Below, piece after piece: positions 1-5,328 of a DNA stretch of 5,350 nt; the stretch's first letter is position 1; every line of letters begins with the position of its first letter. The translations under genes were made by a program, and so were the position numbers. The notes under the pieces are model-generated. The model was given only the letters and a program-made list of their open reading frames with translations. It made no database searches and was not told where the DNA came from. Source of the stretch: Candidatus Methylomirabilota bacterium (GTDB taxonomy: Bacteria; Methylomirabilota; Methylomirabilia; Methylomirabilales; JACQHM01); the NCBI GenBank assembly GCA_016199025.1, contig JACQHM010000144.1:1-5350 (forward strand), in the 5' to 3' direction.

Positions 1-1230
1 CCCTCCCGCCCCCTGAAGACTAAACTGCTGGTTTGGCCCCCCCGCAGCCGCACCGCACAGGGCTCCCGCAAGAGCGCCCCCGCACTCACAAACGCCTGGG
101 ATAAGGGGGCTAACGTCCCACTGAGATTGGTGACCGCCTGAATATCGAGCACGCCCGACGCAACCACGCGACTTTCAGACGAGGCGAGAAACAAATCTGC
201 TACAAGGCGAATGTTCCCCCCACTCCCAAGGACGTTCGTGAGAAGCTCACTGTCCTCCAAAATGAGAAATTTCGAGGCGATCATGATGTTGCCTTCACTG
301 GCAATTCCGATGGCGTTGATCTGACTGTCCAGCAGATCGACGAACGACCCCGCGGTGAGCTGGATATTGCCCCCACCCGCCTGCCTGGCTTCTGTTGTCA
401 CGAGACCATGATCGCTTCGGAACGTCTCCTCAGTCATGATGAAAATGGTCCCGGCATTTCCCTCCCCGGCACTGGTCGCGGAGATCACCGCCCCATCGGT
501 GAGCTGGACATTACTAGCCTGGACGGTAATATCGCCCCCTGCCCCACTGCCCTCAGCATTACTGAAGAGACCACTGGAACGGCCCTCACTGTCGTGCCCA
601 GCGATGGTGACTGAGTCTGTGGCGGTGATCGTGATGGTCCCCCCCGAACCGGTGCCGAGGGCGCTACTGGAGATCTGCGCTCCCCCCGTGAGGGTCACCT
701 GCCCAGCCTTGATTACGATGTCGCCCGCACTGCCACTACCTCCGGTCTCAGTTAGGATAGAGGCACTGTCCACTTGCAAGCTGCCGGTCGTTATTTCGAC
801 ATCCCCGGTATCCCCAGTGCTGCCAAAGAAGGCTCGGGGACCGATGACAGAATTATTGCTCACTTCCATGCTGCCAGCCGTAATCCGTATATCCCCACCA
901 CGGCCGACTCCAAAACCGTCCGTGGTTATGGATGCGCCATTGGTGACAACCATGTCGCCCGTGACGTGAATGTCAATCCCGATCGAGGCACCATTCCGGT
1001 TTCCCTGCGTAGTGGCAGAAATGAAGGAGTTATCGATCAGTAAGTTGCCGCCCCGGATGACCACGGTCCCGCCCCCGTTGCCGCTGGCATCGAGGAGCGC
1101 CAAATCAGAAAGTTTAATTGCTCCAAGACGCTCAAAGGTGTCCACGGTGAAATCCGTGATGTTGACCTGGACCTCGCCAGCCGATGCAACACTTGCGATA
1201 GTGATCTGGCCGCTCGACGCCTGGAGCTTG
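1..1230 (-). pseudogene. C-terminal beta-helix part of the adhesin, in the shifted frame
   Basis: After the G8 tract the frame one base over gives about 410 codons without a stop. It begins GKLQASSGQITIASVASAGE, the normal continuation of the TPS domain. It then shows repeated units of roughly 20-30 residues of the type GGxIxIxAG, x-V-x-GA-x-I, followed by G/S/T-rich turns (for example GDIVIKAGQVTLTGGAQI and GTITITATDSVTIAG). This pattern is typical of right-handed parallel beta-helix adhesins: little Lys/Arg, many Gly, Thr, Ser and Ile. A single cysteine lies about 20 residues before the edge, in the family's conserved tail. I found no stop in this frame from 1230 to 3 when reading every codon, so constraint on this part was recent or still acts. 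Without a frameshift it has no ribosome binding site and no start of its own that I would trust. Confidence 0.75.
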
Positions 1231-1238
1231 CCCCCCCC
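1231..1238 (-). repeat. G8 homopolymer (C8 on + strand) at the adhesin frameshift
   Basis: The coding strand reads CAG ATC AGG GGG GGG CAA, giving VQIRGG and then nonsense that ends near 1132. Removing one G gives AGG GGG GGC AAG CTC CAG, that is RGGKLQASSGQ, which restores the family consensus and a frame open to the window edge. A tract of seven would therefore be ON and a tract of eight OFF. Homopolymer G tracts inside surface-protein genes are classic slipped-strand phase-variation sites, and are also classic sequencing-error sites. Confidence 0.85.
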
Positions 1239-1470
1239 TGATCTGCACATCCCCCGCCACCACGGAGAGGGTCTTACCCTCCGGCACTTGGAGCACACTC
1301 TCCTGGATGGCCATCCCCGCCGGATTCCCACTCAAGAACCCAAAGGCAGCCGGGGGAGCCGCCGTCAACACACTCCCCTGAGCGAGGGTGGCATAGAAGA
1401 TCCCCCCATCGGCCAGCCGCAAGAAGTCTGCTGTGCTCACATGAAAGGATCCACTCACCTCCAGCCGGGC

Positions 1471-1473
1471 CTA
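1471..1473 (-). other. In-frame TAG inside the adhesin TPS domain
   Basis: The coding strand reads NPAGVLFGS-TAG-ARLEVSGSF. Homologues normally continue from FG through two variable residues (often PN) into A-x-L-x-V-x-GSF, so the TAG stands exactly where one residue is expected and nothing is missing or added around it. One C-to-T change from CAG (Gln) would create it. The five intact genes in the window end in TAA or TGA, never TAG, but five genes are too few to argue for reassignment. Confidence 0.85.
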
Positions 1474-1890
1474 GGAGCCAAACAGGACCCCGGCCGGATT
1501 GAGCAAGAAGAGATTCGCCCCTGGAATCGTGGAGCGAAGTGTCCCATCGATCAGCGATTGCTGGCCCCCAGTGACGCGGCTCAAGATGTTCTCGATCCCG
1601 CCCGGGCCGTTGAAGCTCGCGACATCGCCCGTGCCGACACTAAAGAGGCCAAAGCTATGAAACAGATTGTTCCCGCTGATCGTTCCCCCATTGATGTCAT
1701 GGACGTTTCCAACCTGGGTCACGGTGGTACCCAGAGTTCCATCGGACGTAATAGCGGAAGTGATTTGGGCCTCGCTCACGGTGAGCAGGATACTGGATAG
1801 CAGGAGGCCACTGAGGAGGAGCGGACGGATGAGTTGAGTCAGCACGGAGTGAAGGTGGGGGGTGGCAGCCATCTCGCGGCTCTTTTCCAT
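1471..1890 (-). CDS. N-terminal fragment (139 aa) of the adhesin: signal peptide and first half of TPS domain
   Basis: This is the only part of the adhesin that is translated from a normal start without recoding. Residues 1-23 form a long polar n-region, 24-38 a hydrophobic core (LLLSGLLLSSILL), and SEA|Q at 41/42 is a likely signal peptidase I site. From residue 42 follow hallmarks of the haemagglutination-activity domain: the GNNLFHSFGLFSVG stretch (near residue 80) and NPAGVLFG just before the stop. The product ends at FGS-TAG. Directly after the TAG the same frame continues ARLEVSGSFHVSTADFLRL and later AFGFLSGNPAG, which is the second half of the same domain (down to about 1239). A free 139-residue product would lack most of the TPS fold and should not be secreted stably. 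The frame identity across the TAG is seen directly (both sides start at coordinates divisible by three). Confidence 0.75.
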   Translation of the reverse strand: MEKSREMAATPHLHSVLTQLIRPLLLSGLLLSSILLTVSEAQITSAITSDGTLGTTVTQVGNVHDINGGTISGNNLFHSFGLFSVGTGDVASFNGPGGIENILSRVTGGQQSLIDGTLRSTIPGANLFLLNPAGVLFGS

Positions 1891-1897
1891 ATCGTTT

Positions 1898-1902
1898 CCC
1901 CC
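1898..1902 (-). promoter_or_regulatory. Ribosome binding site that fixes the adhesin start
   Basis: AAAGGGGG (1905-1898 on the minus strand) stands 7 nt before the ATG at 1890. It decides the start against the in-frame TTG at 1908, which lies upstream of it. It resembles the nikR site, AAAGGGGGG. Confidence 0.7.
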
Positions 1903-1940
1903 TTTCAAGATTTAGGGCTCGTTCAAACCGGTTGCTATCC

Positions 1941-1973
1941 AGGCCTGAAGGACTTTGGTGACCGTCCAGGCCT
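1941..1973 (-). promoter_or_regulatory. Bulged stem-loop in the adhesin leader
   Basis: On the minus strand AGGCCT GGAC (1973-1964) can pair with GTCC (1953-1950) and AGGCCT (1946-1941). This leaves a 10-nt loop (GGTCACCAAA) and a 3-nt one-sided bulge (TTC). The two arms are embedded in a direct repeat TCCAGGCCT (1938-1946 and 1965-1973). It ends about 50 nt upstream of the start codon. It has no trailing U-run, so it is not an intrinsic terminator. Regulatory function is inference. Confidence 0.4.
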
Positions 1974-1981
1974 CCGCGATG

Positions 1982-1993
1982 GCCCCACGGGGC
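1982..1993 (-). repeat. Short GC hairpin GCCCC-GT-GGGGC near the predicted adhesin transcript start
   Basis: This is a perfect 5-bp inverted repeat with a 2-nt centre. It lies just downstream of the transcription start predicted from the promoter at 2006-2034, so it would sit at the 5' end of the mRNA. It could stabilise the transcript or be an operator; nothing more can be said from sequence. Confidence 0.35.
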
Positions 1994-2005
1994 GTGAGTG
2001 GCTTC

Positions 2006-2034
2006 CTTCTACTCCCCCCAAGGTGCCGTGTCAA
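2006..2034 (-). promoter_or_regulatory. Predicted sigma70 promoter of the adhesin gene
   Basis: The -35 box is TTGACA (2034-2029, perfect consensus), followed by a 17-bp spacer and TAGAAG (2011-2006, two mismatches to TATAAT). The predicted start of transcription is near 1999, giving a leader of about 109 nt before the adhesin ATG. The promoter lies 44 bp downstream of the cbiO stop, so the adhesin would be transcribed independently of the nickel operon, though read-through is possible because no terminator is evident between them. Confidence 0.55.
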
Positions 2035-2078
2035 GGAAAAAGAAGAGAGGCGATTTTTCGGCGGCGAGAGGGGTGACC

Positions 2079-2891
2079 TTACTCGTTGTGGGTGTGCTCT
2101 TTGGAGGGGTGTTCGTGGAGGTGGGCGTGCCAGTAGTCCTGATGGGCGTGCTTATGGAGATGGATGAGGTTCCACTTGGCCAATTGTTCCACATCCGCCA
2201 GGAGCTCCTCGGGCCTTCCCTCGGCGGCGACCCTCTTTTCCTCGCTGAAGATGTAGACCCTGTCGGAGATCTCCGGGACGAGGTGGAGGTCGTGGGTGGC
2301 TGTCACGAGGGTCTTTCCTCCCTCGTTGGCCTCGACGAGGAGGTCAATCAAGGTCCTGGTGCTCCTCGGGTCCAAGCTGGCGGTGGGTTCATCCAGGAGG
2401 AGGACATCGGGATTCGTGGAGAAGACAGCGGCGACGGCGACCTTCTTCTTCTCCCCTAGACTCAGCTCATACGGTGATCGGTCCCGTAATGCCTCGAGCC
2501 GTAACAGCTTCAAGAGGTCCTCAACCCTCTGGTGGATCTCCTCAGGAGGAAGGTCCAACTGGAGGGGGCCGAAGGCCACCTCATCAAAGACGGTGGGGCA
2601 GAAGAGCTGGGCGTCGGGGTTCTGGAAGAGGAGGGCGACCTTCGAGCGGAAGAAGCGGTTAAAGGCCCCATCGAGCCCATTCTCGGTCAAGGGCTGACCG
2701 AAGGCCTTGACCTCGCCTGTTTGGGGGAAGACGAGGCCGTTCAGGATCCGGAGGAGGGTCGATTTCCCCGAGCCGTTGGCCCCCAGGATGGCCACTTTCT
2801 CCCCGGCCCGGACCTCTAAGCTGACCGCCCGGAGGGCGGGGAAGCGGCCCAGGTAAGCGAAGCTCACATCCTTCAACTCAAAGATCTTCAT
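2079..2891 (-). CDS. cbiO: CbiO/NikO, ATPase subunit of ECF-type nickel transporter, with His-rich C-terminus
   Basis: This is the cytoplasmic ABC ATPase that powers Ni(II)/Co(II) uptake with CbiM and CbiQ; 270 residues, the usual size. Visible motifs are the Walker A GANGSGKST (37-45), Q-loop FQNPDAQLF (89-97, the QNPDxQ form typical of ECF ATPases), signature ELSLGEKKKVA (142-152), Walker B LLLDEP with catalytic Glu168, D-loop SLD (172-174) and switch His200. All catalytic residues are present. The last 30 residues are histidine-rich: HLHKHAH, then WHAHLHEH, then HTH at the end, with 10 His in total. This suggests metal binding and is seen in some transporters of this family. The start ATG (2891-2889) overlaps the cbiQ stop by ATGA, with GGAGG 6 nt upstream. 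The gene ends in TAA and is last in the operon. Confidence 0.97.
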   Translation of the reverse strand: MKIFELKDVSFAYLGRFPALRAVSLEVRAGEKVAILGANGSGKSTLLRILNGLVFPQTGEVKAFGQPLTENGLDGAFNRFFRSKVALLFQNPDAQLFCPTVFDEVAFGPLQLDLPPEEIHQRVEDLLKLLRLEALRDRSPYELSLGEKKKVAVAAVFSTNPDVLLLDEPTASLDPRSTRTLIDLLVEANEGGKTLVTATHDLHLVPEISDRVYIFSEEKRVAAEGRPEELLADVEQLAKWNLIHLHKHAHQDYWHAHLHEHPSKEHTHNE

Positions 2892-3787
2892 GCGATGCCT
2901 CCGATCCAGAGGGCCAGGACGAAGAGGAGCACGGAGAGGCCCAGCCAGAGGACGTCCATCCTGGTCATCCTGAACGTGTCCAGCACCCTCGCCTCACCAT
3001 CGAAGCCCCGGGAGATCATGGCCTGATAGACCTCGTCGGCCATCCGCCGGGACTTTCCGAACAGGAACCCGATCCTGGAGGCGACCCACCGCTGTTCCTT
3101 CCGAAGGCCGTCTCTCTGGATGGTCCGGCTTTTTTTGGCCAAATGCATCTCCTCGATCAGGGCGATCAGGAGGTAGAGGTAGCGATGGGTCATCCCCAGG
3201 ATCAGGACAAAGACCTGGGGGAGTTTGAAGATCCGGAGGGCCTTCAAGAGCTGGGGCCATCGGGTCGTCAGGACCAGGAGGACGGCGAAGGAGACGGAGG
3301 TGGCCACCCTGAGGACGAGGAAGAAGGCCGAGGAGAGCCCCGACTTCGTGATCGCCAGCGTGAACCCCCCAAGCGAGAAGAAGGTGATGAGGGGCTCCCC
3401 CGGGACGAGGAAGAGGGCAGGGAGGGCGATCAGGCCTGAAAAGAGCGGGATGAAGAAGAAGACCCGCTTCAGGAAAAAGCCTAACGTAATCCGGGAGGCG
3501 GAGGCCAGGAGGAGGGTGAACAGATAGAGGCCAAGCAGGGGGAGGGCCTTTTTCATGAGGCTCGCGGCCACGAGGAAGAGAGCGAAGCTGAAGAGCTTCA
3601 CCCTGGGATCGAGGTGTTGCAAGAAACCCGGCGCCCGGGCGATCTCCTCGGAGAAGATCGCCTCTTTGAAGAAACTGGCAATCCCCAGGAGGGTCCGCTC
3701 GACGAACCCCTTCCCCCCCACCCCGACGGTGCAGCAGGGGCAGGCGGCGAGGTCCTCCATCTTGGTGACGAGCCACGCAGGTCTCAT
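2888..3787 (-). CDS. cbiQ: CbiQ/NikQ, transmembrane coupling (T) component of ECF nickel transporter
   Basis: This membrane protein links the ATPase to the metal-binding CbiM and transmits ATP-driven movement. From the ATG at 3787, which overlaps the preceding stop by ATGA and has AGGA 9 nt upstream, it has 299 residues, somewhat longer than many family members. The family landmark LDPRVKL is at 59-65, followed by about five hydrophobic segments. The cytoplasmic coupling region ends in AMISRGFDG (SRG at 259-261), the Ala-Arg-Gly-like box that contacts the ATPase Q-loop groove. A last hydrophobic segment (about 280-296) closes the protein. Odd feature: the first 55 residues form a soluble extension with MEDLAACPCCTVG, a CPCC cluster at 16-19 that could bind metal. 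The open frame extends further upstream to 3907, but those residues lie inside the neighbouring gene and have no ribosome binding site. Confidence 0.95.
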   Translation of the reverse strand: MRPAWLVTKMEDLAACPCCTVGVGGKGFVERTLLGIASFFKEAIFSEEIARAPGFLQHLDPRVKLFSFALFLVAASLMKKALPLLGLYLFTLLLASASRITLGFFLKRVFFFIPLFSGLIALPALFLVPGEPLITFFSLGGFTLAITKSGLSSAFFLVLRVATSVSFAVLLVLTTRWPQLLKALRIFKLPQVFVLILGMTHRYLYLLIALIEEMHLAKKSRTIQRDGLRKEQRWVASRIGFLFGKSRRMADEVYQAMISRGFDGEARVLDTFRMTRMDVLWLGLSVLLFVLALWIGGIA

Positions 3788-4104
3788 GGGTTGCCGTCCT
3801 TCGTCGAGAGGAACCTGCCCAGAAGGAACATCAGGCCGATGACGACCCCAACCCCGACAGCGGCGGAGAGAAGGTAGCCCAAGGCTGAAAGCACGGGGGA
3901 GTTCCACCCCGGGAGGGTGTAGCCGGCCAGCTTCGCCTTCCAGAAGTTCTCAAGCGTGGCCAAGCCCTCAGGGATGAAGCCCAGCATCTTCTTTAGCTCT
4001 CCCCCCGCCCATTCCCCCCAGGTTGTCCCCCGGGCCAGGAGGCCTAAAGGGGTCAGGAGGATCAAGAGGCCCAGGCCGATCCAGAGCTTCCAGAGGCTCT
4101 TCAT
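3784..4104 (-). CDS. Small PDGLE-type accessory membrane protein of the nickel transporter (NikN/CbiN position)
   Basis: The protein has 106 residues starting at the ATG at 4104, which overlaps the cbiM stop by ATGA and has GGGAG 5 nt upstream. It has two predicted transmembrane helices (about 7-24 and 72-97) flanking an external loop of roughly 45 residues. The loop carries WGEWAGGELKKMLGFIPEGL (IPEGL at 44-48 in place of the PDGLE name motif) and YTLPG (62-66), as in PDGLE-domain proteins found next to or fused to CbiM. The topology is the same as CbiN/NikN: two helices and an extracytoplasmic loop thought to help load metal into CbiM. Its place between cbiM and cbiQ supports this role. The longer open frame to 4194 is rejected because it runs into cbiM. 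The family call rests on motif and context and is less sure than for its neighbours. Confidence 0.82.
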   Translation of the reverse strand: MKSLWKLWIGLGLLILLTPLGLLARGTTWGEWAGGELKKMLGFIPEGLATLENFWKAKLAGYTLPGWNSPVLSALGYLLSAAVGVGVVIGLMFLLGRFLSTKDGNP

Positions 4105-4790
4105 TCCTTCTCCCTCGTGGACGGTTCTAACAGGGCAGGGTCCGTCTTCGCGAGGTACGCGACAACCAGGGCGGTCACCACGGCTTCGATCCATCCGAAG
4201 AAGAGGAGATGCTGCGCGGCCATGACCGGCACCGCGATCTGGAGCGGATAAGGGTTATAGAGGGGGGTCCCGTCGGGCTTATGGGCCAGGAGGGGCTGGA
4301 GGCCCAGTTCCACGCCCGTGAAGAGGGCGGAGAGGTTCAGGGAGAGGTAGCCGGCGGCCCCGGCGGCGAAGAGGGCCCGTTTTGAACCGGCCTCCGCTTT
4401 CCCTTTCAGGAGCTTGTAGATAGAGTAGGCGGAGAAAGGCATGATGAAGGCCATGTTGAAGGTGTTGGCCCCGATGGCGGTCAAGCCCCCATCGCCGAAG
4501 AGGAGGGCCTGGACCACCAGGGTGACGGAGAGGGAGAGCATGGCCGCCCAGGGACCCAGGACGATGGCGATCAGGGCCCCTCCCACCGCATGGCCGGTGG
4601 AACCCCCTGGGGTAGGGACGTTGAACATCATGATGACAAAGGCGAAGGCGGCCCCCAGGGCGAGGAGGGGAACCTGCCTCGCCCGAAGGGTCTTCTTGAC
4701 GGTCCGGGAGGCCCAGAACCAGAGGGGGGCCATCAGGGCATAGAGGGCCCCGTAGGTCTGGGGTCCCAGATAGCCATCGGGGATGTGCAT
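4101..4790 (-). CDS. cbiM: CbiM/NikM, substrate-specific membrane component of ECF nickel transporter
   Basis: This inner-membrane protein of 229 residues binds the metal ion from outside. The N-terminus MHIPDGYLG is diagnostic: in NikM/CbiM structures the amino group of Met1 and the His2 backbone and side chain hold the metal, together with His67. His67 is present here in STGHAVGG, as are the family stretch QALLFGDGGLTAIGANTFNM (94-113) and HLLFFGWIEA (194-203). Seven or so hydrophobic segments follow each other to residue 217, and the tail is charged (TREKE). The start must be the ATG at 4790, since the free N-terminal Met-His is functional. It lies 5 nt after the nikR stop with only a weak AAAGAG upstream, so translation probably depends on nikR. 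The NikR neighbour points to nickel rather than cobalt; sequence alone does not separate the two. Confidence 0.96.
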   Translation of the reverse strand: MHIPDGYLGPQTYGALYALMAPLWFWASRTVKKTLRARQVPLLALGAAFAFVIMMFNVPTPGGSTGHAVGGALIAIVLGPWAAMLSLSVTLVVQALLFGDGGLTAIGANTFNMAFIMPFSAYSIYKLLKGKAEAGSKRALFAAGAAGYLSLNLSALFTGVELGLQPLLAHKPDGTPLYNPYPLQIAVPVMAAQHLLFFGWIEAVVTALVVAYLAKTDPALLEPSTREKE

Positions 4791-4795
4791 CGTCG

Positions 4796-5212
4796 TTACA
4801 GAAGCTCTTTCCCGGTTGTCGTGACGGTGAGCTTTCCGTGCTTCACGCCCCTGGTCCCGATCAGCCGATCGGCAATCTTTTTGACGTCCTTCCCTTTGCC
4901 TTTCACCACCAGGACCTCCAGACAGTTATGCTCGTCCAGGTGGACGTGGAGCGTGGAGACGATGGAGGTGTAGAAGTGGTGCTGGAGATCGGTCAGGACC
5001 TCGGTCAGCTCCTTGGTGTCGTGGGCGTAGACAATGGTGATGGTCCCGATGGTCTCTTTGTTCCCTCCCTCCCATTCATCCTGGACCAGGCTATCCCTGA
5101 TCAGGTCCCTGATGGCCTCGGAGCGGTTGGTGTAGCCCTTCCTGGCGATGAGCCGGTCAAAGTTCTTCAACAGCTCCCGATCGAGCGAGATGCCGAACCT
5201 GGTGATCGCCAT
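4796..5212 (-). CDS. nikR: NikR, nickel-responsive ribbon-helix-helix repressor
   Basis: The protein has 138 residues, close to the usual size. The N-terminal ribbon-helix-helix (about 1-45: ITRFGISLDRELLKNFD, then GYTNRSEAIRDLIR) binds DNA, and the C-terminal ACT-like domain (about 55-135) forms the tetramer and binds nickel. All four high-affinity Ni ligands known from E. coli NikR (His76, His87, His89, Cys95) have counterparts here with a shift of two: His78 (in QHHF), His89 and His91 (LHVH) and Cys97 (HNCLE). It should therefore be a working nickel sensor. With Ni bound it would repress transcription from the promoter just upstream, shutting down its own gene and the transporter. The start ATG at 5212 has GGGGGGAAGG in front with good spacing. 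It is the first gene of a five-gene operon and ends in TAA. Confidence 0.96.
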   Translation of the reverse strand: MAITRFGISLDRELLKNFDRLIARKGYTNRSEAIRDLIRDSLVQDEWEGGNKETIGTITIVYAHDTKELTEVLTDLQHHFYTSIVSTLHVHLDEHNCLEVLVVKGKGKDVKKIADRLIGTRGVKHGKLTVTTTGKELL

Positions 5213-5215
5213 TTT

Positions 5216-5225
5216 CCTTCCCCCC
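5216..5225 (-). promoter_or_regulatory. Strong ribosome binding site of nikR
   Basis: GGGGGGAAGG ends 3 nt before the ATG, with the G6 run 7 nt away. It is purine-only and much stronger than the site before cbiM, which fits cbiM translation being coupled to nikR. Confidence 0.65.
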
Positions 5226-5228
5226 TTT

Positions 5229-5255
5229 GTGTCACCATTCTAGCGATCGTAGCAC
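5229..5255 (-). promoter_or_regulatory. Candidate NikR operator over the -10 box
   Basis: On the minus strand GTGCTAC (5255-5249) and GTGACAC (5235-5229) lie 20 bp apart start to start, two turns of the helix. They match 5 of 7 as a direct repeat and also 5 of 7 as an inverted repeat. They bracket the -10 box, where binding would block RNA polymerase. GTG-x-x-AC half-sites resemble NikR sites described outside enterobacteria, from memory. Moderate to low confidence; no E. coli-type GTATGA-N16-TCATAC site is present. Confidence 0.35.
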
Positions 5256-5265
5256 GACCTGTCAA
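5237..5265 (-). promoter_or_regulatory. Strong sigma70-type promoter of the nikR-cbiM-PDGLE-cbiQ-cbiO operon
   Basis: The -35 box is TTGACA (5265-5260, perfect), the spacer is 17 bp, and the -10 box is TAGAAT (5242-5237, one mismatch). The predicted start of transcription is near 5230, leaving a leader of only about 18 nt. That leaves no room for a riboswitch, so control must act on initiation, consistent with NikR. Confidence 0.75.
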
Positions 5266-5282
5266 CCCCTTTTTCGAGCTGA

Positions 5283-5311
5283 CCCTCAATCTACTTTTCT
5301 TGGCGTGAGGG
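5283..5311. repeat. Inverted repeat CCCTCA-N17-TGAGGG upstream of the nickel operon
   Basis: Two perfect 6-bp arms (5283-5288 and 5306-5311) lie just upstream of the nikR -35 box. They could be a regulator site or the remains of a terminator from a gene beyond the right edge. There is no U-run directly after either arm. Confidence 0.3.
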
Positions 5312-5328
5312 ACATGGTATCCTTAGTG

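Larger units (their letters stand above)
1..1890 (-). pseudogene. TpsA-type filamentous haemagglutinin-like adhesin, interrupted by a TAG and a frameshift; 3' end cut by window edge
   Basis: Read across its two lesions, this is a two-partner-secretion exoprotein: a signal peptide, a haemagglutination-activity/TPS domain, then beta-helix repeats. Such proteins cross the outer membrane through a TpsB (FhaC-like) pore and act in adhesion or biofilm formation. The start is the ATG at 1890-1888, with AAAGGGGG 7 nt upstream; an in-frame TTG at 1908 lies in front of the ribosome binding site and is rejected. Frame 1 is open to a TAG at 1473-1471 (codon 140), continues in the same frame with typical TPS sequence to a G8 tract (1238-1231), and then the homologous reading shifts by one base and stays open to position 3. 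The last residues visible (CAVRLRGG, then SSLVFRGREG) resemble the C-terminal tail of this family, so probably only a few tens of residues lie beyond the edge. Total length is about 630 residues or more. No tpsB partner is visible. Family identity is secure; whether it is dead, phase-OFF or misread is open. Confidence 0.85.

Noticed and set aside
970..1800. Long + strand open frame (276 codons) and the 436-969 + strand frame
   Set aside because: Both are antisense to the adhesin; their low-complexity Pro/Ser/Val content mirrors Gly/Thr/Ser/Ile codons of the beta-helix. No ribosome binding site or family resemblance.
1891..1908. TTG start of the adhesin at 1908
   Set aside because: It precedes the clear AAAGGGGG ribosome binding site serving ATG 1890.
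1938..1973. CRISPR-like or mobile-element repeat (TCCAGGCCT twice)
   Set aside because: Only two 9-bp copies, partly self-complementary; better explained as arms of a leader hairpin. No transposase, terminal repeats or array.
2035..2078. Intrinsic terminator after cbiO
   Set aside because: There is a T-rich tract on the minus strand, but the C-rich stretch before it has no G-rich partner; it shows direct repeats of CTCTCGCC-like sequence, not a hairpin.
3788..3907. Upstream extension of cbiQ to 3907
   Set aside because: It lies wholly inside the PDGLE gene, lacks a ribosome binding site and gives Arg/Pro-rich residues unlike CbiQ; the ATGA start at 3787 fits.
4105..4194. Upstream extension of the PDGLE protein to 4194
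   Set aside because: It overlaps cbiM and reads Arg/Pro-rich; ATG at 4104 has a good ribosome binding site and an ATGA overlap.
2079..4790. Cobalt/B12 rather than nickel transporter
   Set aside because: CbiMQO names cover both metals, but the adjacent nikR with all four Ni ligands and absence of a B12 riboswitch or cobalamin genes favour nickel. Not fully excluded.
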